This document shows positions 37,534-45,947 of a stretch of 64,000 bases of DNA, in pieces. Position 1 is the first letter of the stretch. Each line of letters begins with the position of its first letter. The notes under the pieces are model-generated. The model saw only the letters and a program-made list of their open reading frames with translations, had not been told where the DNA came from and made no database searches. The DNA is from Pseudosulfitobacter pseudonitzschiae (GTDB lineage: Bacteria; Pseudomonadota; Alphaproteobacteria; Rhodobacterales; Rhodobacteraceae): contig NZ_FQVP01000001.1 in NCBI RefSeq assembly GCF_900129395.1, forward strand, positions 434,001 through 498,000, written 5' to 3'. A program made the translations under genes and the position numbers.

Positions 37534-39201
37534 TTACTCGGCCGCGACGGCTTTGGATTCAGGGTAGAGGGCGGCCTTGAAGGGCGCCATGCCGAGGCGG
37601 CGATAGGTTTGCAGGAAAGTCTCGGATTTCTCTGTGCGGTGTTCCAGATAGGCATCGACCAGACGTTCGATGGCGGGCACGATGGCATCGGCAGAGAAAC
37701 CGGGGCCTGCACGCTCGCCAATGGCAGCCGTCTGCGTGTGGTCGCCGCCCAGCGTGATCTGGTAGTTCTCCACGCCGGCGCGATCCAGACCCAGAATGCC
37801 GATGTGTCCGACATGGTGGTGGCCGCAGGCGTTGATGCAGCCCGAGATCTTGATCTTCAGCTCGCCGATGTCGTGTTCCAGCTTGAGGTCGTCAAAGCGG
37901 GTGGCGATTTCCTGTGCGATCGGGATCGAACGGGCGGTGGCCAGCGCGCAATAGTCCATGCCGGGGCAGGCGATGATGTCCGAGATCAGGTTGATGTTGG
38001 CCGTGGCCAGCCCGTGCTCTTTCAGCTTGGCGTGGATCGCGGGCAGGTCGGCGCGGTGCACATGTGGCAGGATCACGTTCTGCTCGTGGCTGATGCGCAG
38101 CTCGTCATGGCCGTACTGGCGGGCCAGATCGGCCATCACGCGCATCTGCTCGGCTGTGGCGTCGCCGGGGGTCGCTCCGTGTGCCTTGAGCGAGATCGAC
38201 ACGATCGAATACCCTTCGGCGCGGTGCGCGGTCAGGTTGGTGTCGGCCCAGGCGCGGAACACCGGATCGTCGTTATAGGCCTGATTGAACGGACCCACGG
38301 ATTTTTTCACGAAATCAGGGGCTTCGAACTGGGCCTTGATGCGGGCAAAGTGGTCCTGATCGACGCCGGTGAACAGCGGTTTGACCAGCGCGAAACGCTC
38401 TTCCACCAGACGGCGGATTTCGTCCAGGCCAACCTCGTGCACGGTGATCTTGATGCGCGCCTTGTACTTGTTGTCACGGCGGCCGATCTGGTTCCAGACG
38501 CTGACGATGCTTTCCAGATAGGGCAGCAGGTCTTCTTCGGGCAGGAAGTCGTGGATCACCTTGCCGATCATCGGCGTGCGGCCCAGACCGCCGCCGACCA
38601 GAACCTCGTAGCCGATCACACCGTCGCGTTCGACGATGCGCAGGCCGATGTCATGGGCGCGGATCACGGCGCGGTCGTTTTCGGCACCGGTCACCGCAAC
38701 CTTGAACTTGCGCGGCATCGACTGGAATTCCGGGTGGTCGGTGGACCACTGGCGCACCAGTTCGGCCACGGGGCGCGGGTCGGCGACCTCGTCGGCGGCG
38801 GCACCGGCAAAATGGTCTGCGGTTACGTTGCGGATGGTGTTGCCCGAGGTCTGAATGGCGTGCATTTGCACTTCGCCCAGGGCGTCCAGCATATCCGGCA
38901 CATCCCGCAGTTCGGGCCAGTTGTACTGAATGTTCTGCCGCGTGGTGAAGTGGCCGTAACCCTTGTCCCACTTTTCGGCCAGATAGGCGAGCTGATCCAT
39001 CTGGCGGCTGCTGAGCGTGCCATAGGGGATCGCCACGCGCAGCATATAGGCGTGCAATTGCAGGTACAGGCCGTTCATCAGGCGCAGGGGCTTGAATTCA
39101 TCCTCGGTCAGGCTGCCGTCGATGCGGCGTTCAACCTGAGCGCGGAACTGGCGGTTGCGCTCGGCGACGAAGGCGGCGTCGAAATCGGTATAGGTATACA
39201 T
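37534..39201 (-). CDS. cysI: Siroheme nitrite/sulfite reductase, sulfite assimilation
   Basis: This 555-residue siroheme-[4Fe-4S] enzyme probably reduces sulfite to sulfide. It has the N-terminal ferredoxin-like half (KWDKGYGHFTTRQNIQYNW) and the cluster and siroheme cysteines in IACPGMDYCALA and KISGCINACGHHH. The short single-chain form is like the ferredoxin- or plant-type reductases. Its ATG overlaps the DUF2849 stop (ATGA). Context with cysG and cysH favours sulfite over nitrite. Confidence 0.93.
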   Translation of the reverse strand: MYTYTDFDAAFVAERNRQFRAQVERRIDGSLTEDEFKPLRLMNGLYLQLHAYMLRVAIPYGTLSSRQMDQLAYLAEKWDKGYGHFTTRQNIQYNWPELRDVPDMLDALGEVQMHAIQTSGNTIRNVTADHFAGAAADEVADPRPVAELVRQWSTDHPEFQSMPRKFKVAVTGAENDRAVIRAHDIGLRIVERDGVIGYEVLVGGGLGRTPMIGKVIHDFLPEEDLLPYLESIVSVWNQIGRRDNKYKARIKITVHEVGLDEIRRLVEERFALVKPLFTGVDQDHFARIKAQFEAPDFVKKSVGPFNQAYNDDPVFRAWADTNLTAHRAEGYSIVSISLKAHGATPGDATAEQMRVMADLARQYGHDELRISHEQNVILPHVHRADLPAIHAKLKEHGLATANINLISDIIACPGMDYCALATARSIPIAQEIATRFDDLKLEHDIGELKIKISGCINACGHHHVGHIGILGLDRAGVENYQITLGGDHTQTAAIGERAGPGFSADAIVPAIERLVDAYLEHRTEKSETFLQTYRRLGMAPFKAALYPESKAVAAE

Positions 39202-39500
39202 CAGTTCAGCTCCGTTTGTTTGCCGTGGGCATAGTTCGAGGGGCCTTTGGCGCGGAAGGCTTCGCGGAAGTGGGCAGGTGCGGGCACACCTTTCGAGGTG
39301 TCCACGTCGGCCAGATAGGCCCCGACCACTTCGCCGGTTTGCTGTGCGGCCTCGATCAGGCGCAGGTCAGCGTGCGCCTCGTCGGTCAGCACTTCTGCAT
39401 CGGCCAGCTTGCGGCTCCAGCCATCACGGGTTTGATAGATCACGTCGCCCGCAAGCAGGTGGTTCGCGGTCACGACTTTGGGTGTGTAGGGTTTGGGCAT
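39201..39500 (-). CDS. DUF2849 domain protein
   Basis: This 99-residue DUF2849 protein (MPKPYTPKVVTANHLLAGDVIY) is conserved between cysG and cysI in Rhodobacterales and Rhizobiales. Its role is unknown; a small beta-rich fold and its placement suggest assistance to the sulfite reductase. Both ends overlap neighbours: ATG with the cysG stop, and TGA with the cysI start. Confidence 0.88.
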   Translation of the reverse strand: MPKPYTPKVVTANHLLAGDVIYQTRDGWSRKLADAEVLTDEAHADLRLIEAAQQTGEVVGAYLADVDTSKGVPAPAHFREAFRAKGPSNYAHGKQTELN

Positions 39501-40894
39501 CACAGGGCCTCTTGCAGAATTTGAGCAATGGGTTGGGCGGCCGCCGCGCGCGGGGCGAGGCCATAGAACATCAGGGCGGGGCCGGTCATGTCGGCATCGG
39601 TCAGGGTTTGCGGCAGATCGGCCAGCGTGGTGCCGATGATCCGCTGTTCGGGGCGCGATGCGTTTTCGATCACGGTCACGGGCGTCGCGCGGTCGGCGCC
39701 GTGCATCATCAGGCGGCCCTGAATGAAGCGCGCGGATTTCTTGCCCATATAAATCGCGGCAACTTCGCCGGGACGGGCCAGCGCAGACCAGTCGTGGTCG
39801 GCAAAGCCTTTCATGTCGTGGCCGGTCAGGAACCGCACCGACGAATTGCGGTTGCGCTTGGTCAGGCTTTGCCCGATGGCAGCGACAGCGGCAGAGGCGG
39901 ATGTGATCCCCGGCACGATATGCCATCCAATCTGGGCCTCGGTCACCGCGTCAATCTCTTCGTCCAGACGGCCAAAGACTGTGGCATCGCCCGATTTCAA
40001 ACGCACGACCTGCGCGCCGGTGCGGGCATGTTCGACGATCAGCGCGTTGATGTCCTCTTGGGTCATCGAGGGGCCAAAGCCCTCTTTGCCGGCGTCCACC
40101 ATCACCGCCTCGCGGCGGGCCAGTTCCAGGATCTCGGGGCTGATCAGCCGATCGTGGATCACCACGTCGGCCTCGTCCAGCGCGCGGCGGGCTTTCAGCG
40201 TCAGCAGTTCCGGATCACCGGGGCCTGCGCCGACAAATGCCACGTGACCGTCGCGGGCGGTGTGGGCCAGATGGCTGTCCAACAGGTCATCAAGGGCAGG
40301 GCGCACGGCATCCTCGCCCGCAGCAATCGCGCGCGGGCCGGAGGTAAAGTAATAGTCGCGCCAGAAATCACGACGCGGGCGGCCAAAGGGCAGGGCGTCG
40401 GCGGCGCCACGAAACGCCTTGCCGATGCGCGCCAATGTGCCCAGCGTTGTGGGCAGGCGTTCCTCAAGGTCGGCCTTGATCGCGCGGGCCAGCACGGGCG
40501 CGGCCCCTTCGGTGCCGATGGCCACGGTCACAGGGTCGCGGTCGACGATGGCGGGGGTGATGAATTCGCTGTCGTGCAGGTTGTCAACGATGTTGACCAG
40601 CGCGCCGTCGGCCTTGGCGATGGCGGCGGTGCGGGCATCCTCGGCCTCGTCCTCGTCGGCGGCATAGAACAGAGCGGCACCGGCGGTGTCACCGGCGCGC
40701 AGGGCGCGGTCGACCAATGTCAGCTTGCCTTGGGTGGCCCATGTCTTGATCTGCGCATCTGCGTCAGCCGCAAAGACAGTGATCGCAGCCTGGGATTTCA
40801 TCAGCAGGCGCAGCTTGGCCAACGCAGCCTCGCCACCGCCCGAAAGGACGATGCTGCGGCCTGCGGTGGCCAGAAAGATCGGAAAATGGTTCAT
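39500..40894 (-). CDS. cysG: Siroheme synthase (multifunctional CysG)
   Basis: This 464-residue protein fuses an N-terminal precorrin-2 dehydrogenase/ferrochelatase domain (FLATAGRSIVLSGGGEAALAKLR, NAD site near residue 18) with a C-terminal SAM-dependent uroporphyrinogen III methyltransferase. The latter has VGAGPGDPELLTLKA, DRLISPEIL and RLKSGDATVFGR. It makes siroheme for the CysI reductase encoded downstream. It is first gene of the cys run and divergent from an Lrp regulator. Confidence 0.95.
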   Translation of the reverse strand: MNHFPIFLATAGRSIVLSGGGEAALAKLRLLMKSQAAITVFAADADAQIKTWATQGKLTLVDRALRAGDTAGAALFYAADEDEAEDARTAAIAKADGALVNIVDNLHDSEFITPAIVDRDPVTVAIGTEGAAPVLARAIKADLEERLPTTLGTLARIGKAFRGAADALPFGRPRRDFWRDYYFTSGPRAIAAGEDAVRPALDDLLDSHLAHTARDGHVAFVGAGPGDPELLTLKARRALDEADVVIHDRLISPEILELARREAVMVDAGKEGFGPSMTQEDINALIVEHARTGAQVVRLKSGDATVFGRLDEEIDAVTEAQIGWHIVPGITSASAAVAAIGQSLTKRNRNSSVRFLTGHDMKGFADHDWSALARPGEVAAIYMGKKSARFIQGRLMMHGADRATPVTVIENASRPEQRIIGTTLADLPQTLTDADMTGPALMFYGLAPRAAAAQPIAQILQEAL

Positions 40895-40934
40895 GGCGCT
40901 GCGATCCCGTGCTTCGTTGACTTGACCTCATATA

Positions 40935-40952
40935 TAGGAAATATTCCCCCTA
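40935..40952. promoter_or_regulatory. Possible Lrp-type operator between cysG and lrp
   Basis: TAGGAAATATTCCCCCTA contains the near-palindrome GGAA-ATA-TTCC in an AT-rich stretch, unlike the GC-rich surroundings. It sits in the divergent promoter and partly fits the loose Lrp consensus. Suggestive only. Confidence 0.35.
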
Positions 40953-41040
40953 TTGCGCCATATGCCCGCGCAGATAAGGACATACGTTCCATGCCGCAGT
41001 GCAGATAGAACGCTCGTACCAAGATGAGAGGAATGCGCGA

Positions 41041-41502
41041 ATGACTGTTCGCATCGACGACACAGACCGGAAGATTTTGGCAGAACTGCAGCGCGACGCC
41101 AGCCAGTCGCTGGACGATATCGCCAAGGCTGTGGGCAGTTCCAAAACGCCGGTGTGGAACCGGATTCGCAAATTGCGCGATGGTGGCGTGATCGGCCAGC
41201 ACACGGTGTTTCTGGACGCCGACGCGCTGGGTTTCGAGGCGTGCTTCTTCGTGCTGATCCGCACCTCAGAGCATGACGCGGACTGGCAGGCCAAGTTCCT
41301 CAAGGCGCTGAAGGACCGCGCCGAGGTGCAAGAGGCACACCGGCTGGCGGGTGACATCGACTATATCCTCAAGGTGCGGGTGAAGAACGCGCGTGCCTAT
41401 GATGTGTTTTATCAGGCGCTGATTTCCGAGGTGAAGGTGCACAACGTGACGGCATTGCTGTCGATGGAAGAGATCAAATCGACCACCATGCTGCCACTAT
41501 AG
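41041..41502 (+). CDS. Lrp/AsnC-family transcriptional regulator
   Basis: This 153-residue Lrp-type regulator has an N-terminal HTH (DDTDRKILAELQRDA, then KTPVWNRIRKLRDGGVI) and a C-terminal RAM ligand domain with EVQEAHRLAGDIDYILKVRV. ATG 41041 (MTVRIDD) has AGAGGA upstream. It is divergent from cysG and probably controls the sulfur-assimilation genes; regulators of this type beside cysG occur in related bacteria. Its end overlaps the convergent P450 gene by 6 nt. Confidence 0.88.
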   Translation: MTVRIDDTDRKILAELQRDASQSLDDIAKAVGSSKTPVWNRIRKLRDGGVIGQHTVFLDADALGFEACFFVLIRTSEHDADWQAKFLKALKDRAEVQEAHRLAGDIDYILKVRVKNARAYDVFYQALISEVKVHNVTALLSMEEIKSTTMLPL

Positions 41503-42663
41503 GCGCACCATCAGCCGTTCAAGCTTGTGAAAATGAAAGCTGTCGGCATAGCGCGGTGCCTGGGTCTCGTGCAGGTCGGGGCAGGCGTCAAACAACGCGC
41601 TCAGCGCCACCTGCATCTCCAGCCGCGCCAGCGGGGCACCCACGCAAAAGTGCAGGCCGCCGCCAAAGGCCACGTGGGCCGTGGCCTTGCGGTCGGGGTC
41701 GAACTGTTCGGGGGCGGTGTAGACCGCCGGATCGCGTCCCGCAGCGCCCAGCATCAACGCCACCTGATCGCCGGGGTACAGCGTCAGGTCGCCCACCTGC
41801 ACCTCTTCATAGGCATAGCGCGTGAACATATGCAGCGGCGGGTCATAGCGCAGCACTTCCTCGACCACTTGCGGGGTGATCGCGGGCACGGTGTTTTGCA
41901 GCAGGCAGTGCACGGCGTTGCCCAGTGAATGCACCGTCGCCTCGTGGCCCGCGTTCAGCAGCAGCACACAGGTGCCGATCAGGCTTTCGGTGCTCAGTTT
42001 CTGGCCGTCCTCCTCGGCGGCAATCAGTTGGGTGATCAGATCGTCGCGCGGATCGTTGCGGCGGGCGTCGATATAGCCGCGCAGGAAATCGGAAAACTCG
42101 CGGGCGGCGGTGTTGGCCGCATCCTCGATCGCGCGATCGCGGCCCGCCTGATACATCGCCACCATCGCACCGGACCAGCGCAGCAGGTCGGGGCCCATAT
42201 CCTCGGGCACGCCCAGCAAGCGGGCGATGACGCGCACCGGCACCTCGGTGCAATAGGCAGGGATCAGGTCGAAATCGGCATCGCGGGGGAATTTGGCGAT
42301 CAGGTCGGCACAAATCTCTTCGATGTCGCCTTGCAGCCCCGCAATCCGACGCGAGGTGAACGCGCGCAGAACCAGCCCGCGCAATTCGGTGTGGCGGGGC
42401 GGTTCGTGTTCCAGCATCGAATGCTGCTCGACCGCGTAGAAATCCGTCAGGTGATCGGGCACCGGCATCCGCAGATCGTCCGGTATCTCGCGCCCCAACC
42501 GCTTGTCGCGCAGCAATGCATGCACCGTGGCATGGTCAAAGGCGGCCAGCATTCCGTAATCGGCCCAGTACAACACCGGACCCGTGGCACGGGCAGTGTC
42601 GTAAAAACGGTATGGGTCCTGCACAAAGGCGGGCTCAAGCGGGGATTGGTCAAGCGTTATCAT
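41497..42663 (-). CDS. Cytochrome P450
   Basis: This 388-residue soluble bacterial P450 has the heme-binding loop FGGGLHFCVGAPLAR with the axial Cys, the oxygen-binding I-helix motif LLNAGHEATVHS, and an ExxR-type helix before LHMFTRYAYE. ATG 42663 (MITLDQSPLEP) is the natural start; the frame remains open much further upstream, but that extension lies antisense to the dctB gene. No ferredoxin or reductase gene is adjacent, and the substrate is unknown. It may use Fpr-derived electrons. Confidence 0.93.
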   Translation of the reverse strand: MITLDQSPLEPAFVQDPYRFYDTARATGPVLYWADYGMLAAFDHATVHALLRDKRLGREIPDDLRMPVPDHLTDFYAVEQHSMLEHEPPRHTELRGLVLRAFTSRRIAGLQGDIEEICADLIAKFPRDADFDLIPAYCTEVPVRVIARLLGVPEDMGPDLLRWSGAMVAMYQAGRDRAIEDAANTAAREFSDFLRGYIDARRNDPRDDLITQLIAAEEDGQKLSTESLIGTCVLLLNAGHEATVHSLGNAVHCLLQNTVPAITPQVVEEVLRYDPPLHMFTRYAYEEVQVGDLTLYPGDQVALMLGAAGRDPAVYTAPEQFDPDRKATAHVAFGGGLHFCVGAPLARLEMQVALSALFDACPDLHETQAPRYADSFHFHKLERLMVRL

Positions 42664-42723
42664 AGCGCCAAATGATAGCGTGGCTCTGGTGTTTGCAAGG
42701 CTGACGTTGGTAAACTTCGGCGC

Positions 42724-44472
42724 ATGAATGCTCATATCCGCAAACGCAACCTGATCGTGCTTGGCTTTGTTGCCGTGGTGGCCCTGTCCGCACTGGGCCT
42801 GTGGCGGTCGGGATATGTGCAGGCGCTGGAGCGGTTGCAGCGGCAGGGCTTTTCGGATCTGGCGCTGGCGTCCGACCGGCTGACCGCGCAATTGCAACGG
42901 TATCGCGAGCTTGCCGTGTTCATGTCCGAGCATCCGACCGTCACGGCCGTGCTGAACGGAGGCGGCGCAGGACCTGCCTCTGACCTGTTTCTCGATGTGG
43001 CCGACAAGACATCGGCGCTGGACGTGATGCTGGTCGACCTTTCCGGGCGGGTGAGGGCGGCGGCAAATGGCTCCGTCGGCCTGAATCTGGGTGAAACCGC
43101 CTATGTGCGCCGCGCGATGCAGGGGGCATTGGGGACCGGTCACGGGATCGGCACGCCGTTGCGGGGCCGCGCCTATTACTTTGCAACACCGATCTTTGGC
43201 CCATCCTCGGGGCGGGTGATTGGTGCGGTGATCGTTGCGGCGGATGTCAACGTGCTGGAAGCTGACTGGCGCGGTTCGCAGCCGGCGGTTTTCCTGACCG
43301 ATCCGCAGGGAGTGGTGTTCATATCCAACCGGTCCGAGCTGTTGCTTTGGCGGCGGGGACCGGACGGGTTGCTGCAAACTGCCGAGCGGGCCGGATCTGC
43401 GTTCAGCTATTCCGACGCTGCGGGCTATGACATCTGGCATCAGACATGGGACCCCTACCTGCCGCGCATCGGGCTGCTCATCCAGCGTCCCTTGCCGGTG
43501 ATCGGCTTTCAGGGAAACGCATTGATCGACGTGGCCCCGGCGCAGCGCATTGCCGTGTTGCAGGCGGCGGCCTTTGCCGCGCTGTGTCTGGCCTTTGGTG
43601 CGCTGCTGCTGGTCGCAACCGAACGGCGGCGCACGCTGGCGCAGGCCAATGCGCTGCTCGAGGCGCGGGTGGCGGAACGCACCGCGGCCCTTGTCGGCAC
43701 CAATGCGCAACTGCTGCGCGAGGCCGCCGAGCGGGAAGAGGCGCAAGCCGCATTGGCCCGGGCGCAGGCCGATCTGGTGCAGGCGGGCAAGCTCAGCGCG
43801 CTTGGCCAGCTAAGCGCGGGCATCAGCCACGAGCTGAACCAGCCGCTGATGGCCATCGGGTCTTTTGCCGAAAATGGCGTGACCTTCCTGGACAAGAACC
43901 GCCCCGACCGCGCCCGCGAAAATCTGTCGCGGATCGGTGAGATGGCGCAGCGTATGGCGCGGATCATCAGCAACCTGCGGGCCTTTGCGCGTCAGGAAAG
44001 CTCGCCCTCGGTGCGGGTCGATGTCTGTGCGGTGTTGCGCAGCGCGGTGGAAATCACCGGCCCGCGCCTGCGCGAGGCGGATGTGACAGCCACGCTGGAT
44101 GCGCCCGACACGCCGGTCTGGGTGCGCGGGGGGGACGTGCGGCTGGGGCAGGTGTTCGTGAACCTGATCACCAACGCGGTTGATGCGATGGAAGGACGCC
44201 CCGAACGGGCCTTGCACATCACCGTGCAGGACGGCGCGCATCCATCTGTGACCGTGCGTGACACGGGGCCGGGGATCGACGTGCCAGATCAGGTGTTCGA
44301 TCCGTTCTACACCACGAAAAGCCTGGGTCGGGCCGAAGGCATGGGGCTGGGGCTGTCGATTTCCTATGGTATCGTGCAAAGCTTTGGCGGAGAGATACGC
44401 GGCGAAAACACGGGTGAGGGGGCGGCCTTTACCGTGCAACTGGTCCCCTGGGACGAAAGCGAGGCGGCATGA
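42724..44472 (+). CDS. dctB: Sensor histidine kinase DctB
   Basis: This 582-residue membrane kinase has a short cytoplasmic N-terminus, TM1 (about 10-27), and a periplasmic double-PAS-like sensor region with the DctB-type RRAMQGALGTGHGIGT segment. TM2 (about 277-298) follows, then a coiled coil, an H-box GISHELNQPLMAIGS (His369) and an ATPase domain (NLITNAVDAM, DTGPGID, GLGLSISYGIV). It should sense C4-dicarboxylates for the TRAP genes downstream. It overlaps dctD by 4 nt. Confidence 0.93.
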   Translation: MNAHIRKRNLIVLGFVAVVALSALGLWRSGYVQALERLQRQGFSDLALASDRLTAQLQRYRELAVFMSEHPTVTAVLNGGGAGPASDLFLDVADKTSALDVMLVDLSGRVRAAANGSVGLNLGETAYVRRAMQGALGTGHGIGTPLRGRAYYFATPIFGPSSGRVIGAVIVAADVNVLEADWRGSQPAVFLTDPQGVVFISNRSELLLWRRGPDGLLQTAERAGSAFSYSDAAGYDIWHQTWDPYLPRIGLLIQRPLPVIGFQGNALIDVAPAQRIAVLQAAAFAALCLAFGALLLVATERRRTLAQANALLEARVAERTAALVGTNAQLLREAAEREEAQAALARAQADLVQAGKLSALGQLSAGISHELNQPLMAIGSFAENGVTFLDKNRPDRARENLSRIGEMAQRMARIISNLRAFARQESSPSVRVDVCAVLRSAVEITGPRLREADVTATLDAPDTPVWVRGGDVRLGQVFVNLITNAVDAMEGRPERALHITVQDGAHPSVTVRDTGPGIDVPDQVFDPFYTTKSLGRAEGMGLGLSISYGIVQSFGGEIRGENTGEGAAFTVQLVPWDESEAA

Positions 44473-45698
44473 GCGTTCGGGTTCTGGTGGTGGATGACGA
44501 CGCAGCCGTGCGCGACGCGGTGGTGCAGACGCTTGAGCTGGCGGACCTTGAGCCGTTGGCGGCCAGTTCCTTTGTGGCGGCCAAGGATCACATCACCCCG
44601 GAGTTCGACGGGGTGATCCTGTCGGATATGCGTATGCCGGGGCGCGACGGGTTCCATTTGCTGCAATACGCGTTGGCGCAGGACACGGACCTGCCAGTGA
44701 TCTTGCTGACCGGGCAGGGTGATATCCCGATGGCAGTCGATGCCATGGCCAGGGGCGCGTTCGGCTTTCTGGAAAAACCCTGTGCGCCCGCCGACCTGCT
44801 GGCGACGGTGGAACGCGGCCTGAAAACCCGTGCGCTTGTGCTGGAAAACCGGCGCCTGCGCGCGCTGGTGCAAAGCGGAGATGCCGCCGAGCGGATGCTG
44901 TTCGGCCAGTCCGAACTGGCCCACAGCCTGCGCGCCCGTGTGCGGCAACTGGCGGCGGTCGAGACGCAGGTGCTGGTGCAGGGGGCTCCCGGTACAGGCG
45001 TGTCCAAGGTGGCCGAGGTGATACATCTGTGCTCGCCCCGGTCAAAGGCGCCTTTTGTCAAACGCGCCAGCGCAGGCATGGAACCCGAGACGCTGCGCGA
45101 GGCGGTGAAAGAGGCGCAGGACGGCAGCTTGTTCATCGACGAGATCAGTCAATTGCCTGCCGCGACCCAGATGACCTTGGCCGGTGCCTTGGAAAGCGGT
45201 CTGCGGTGCAGGCTGATCGCGGGCAGCACGCAGGATTTGCAGGCAGCGGTGGAGAGCGGCTTGCTGAACGCCGACCTCTATTATGGCGTGGCGATGATGC
45301 CTGTGCGTATTCCGTCGCTGTCGGAACGCCCCGAGGACATTCCCGTGCTGTTCCGCCATTATGTCGAACAGGCCGCCGAGCAGGCGGGATTGGGCGTGCC
45401 CGAGATCAACCCGGAGCATCTGGCGGCACTTATGGCGCAGGACTGGCCGGGCAATGCACGTTCCCTGATGAGTGCGGCCATGCGCTTTGTGTTGGGGATG
45501 CCGGAAGAGGTGGCCGAGGCCACTGAACTGGGGCTGAGCGAACAGCTGGCGCGGGTCGAGCGTGCCTTGTTGATTGCCGCATTGGGGCGGCAGAACGGAC
45601 ATGCCAGCGCGGCAGCCTCGGCGTTGAAACTGCCGCGCAAGACCTTCTACGACAAGCTGGCCCGCTACGGGATTCGCGCCGAGGATTATCGTCGCTGA
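44469..45698 (+). CDS. dctD: DctD-like response regulator with degenerate AAA+ domain
   Basis: This 409-residue partner of DctB has an intact receiver domain (acidic Asp9-11, phospho-acceptor Asp53, Lys in EKPCAP). The central domain is NtrC/DctD-like but lacks the Walker A Lys (GAPGTGVSK, 172-180; normally GESGTGKE). It also lacks the GAFTGA loop that contacts sigma-54, because FVKRASAGMEPETL runs straight on to GSLFIDEI (Walker B, 219-226). The C-terminal Fis-type HTH (ASALKLPRKTFYDKL) is present. It probably acts as a sigma-70 type activator or repressor. Confidence 0.9.
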   Translation: MSVRVLVVDDDAAVRDAVVQTLELADLEPLAASSFVAAKDHITPEFDGVILSDMRMPGRDGFHLLQYALAQDTDLPVILLTGQGDIPMAVDAMARGAFGFLEKPCAPADLLATVERGLKTRALVLENRRLRALVQSGDAAERMLFGQSELAHSLRARVRQLAAVETQVLVQGAPGTGVSKVAEVIHLCSPRSKAPFVKRASAGMEPETLREAVKEAQDGSLFIDEISQLPAATQMTLAGALESGLRCRLIAGSTQDLQAAVESGLLNADLYYGVAMMPVRIPSLSERPEDIPVLFRHYVEQAAEQAGLGVPEINPEHLAALMAQDWPGNARSLMSAAMRFVLGMPEEVAEATELGLSEQLARVERALLIAALGRQNGHASAAASALKLPRKTFYDKLARYGIRAEDYRR

Positions 45699-45701
45699 AG
45701 G

Positions 45702-45752
45702 TGTGCGGATTTCCGCACATAGGTGGCGGGGCGGCGTGCGGTTTTCCGCACG
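45702..45752. promoter_or_regulatory. Two palindromic sites between dctD and dctP
   Basis: TGTGCGGA-TT-TCCGCACA (45702-45719) and CGTGCGG-TTTT-CCGCACG (45735-45752) share the arm GTGCGG/CCGCAC. Their centres are 33 bp apart, about three helical turns, suiting a dimeric regulator bound side by side. They resemble the inverted GTGCGG sites I recall for DctD upstream of dct transport genes in rhizobia. The rest of the 249-bp interval (45753-45947) is AT-richer and presumably holds the dctP promoter. Confidence 0.75.
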
Positions 45753-45947
45753 GTGTCGGAACTGTGTCCAGATGCGTAACTTTAGATGATGCCTTTAATC
45801 CACTGTAATTATTTCAATATTTTGGGATGCACCATTCCGTTTCTGACAAACTTGCGACGCGTCCATCACTGATGTTCACTCTGCTGTGACGCGACGCTTG
45901 GGAGAGGGTCGTGCAGAAATGCAAAAGCAAACTCTGGGAGGAGTATC

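Noticed and set aside
42664-43746. N-terminal extension of the P450 frame
   Set aside because: The extra 361 codons lie antisense to dctB and do not resemble any P450 N-terminus; the P450 starts at 42663.
45896-45920. Sigma-54 promoter upstream of dctP (GG-N10-GC)
   Set aside because: Only the GG and GC dinucleotides fit, it nearly overlaps the ribosome site, and the local DctD has lost the loop needed to activate sigma-54.
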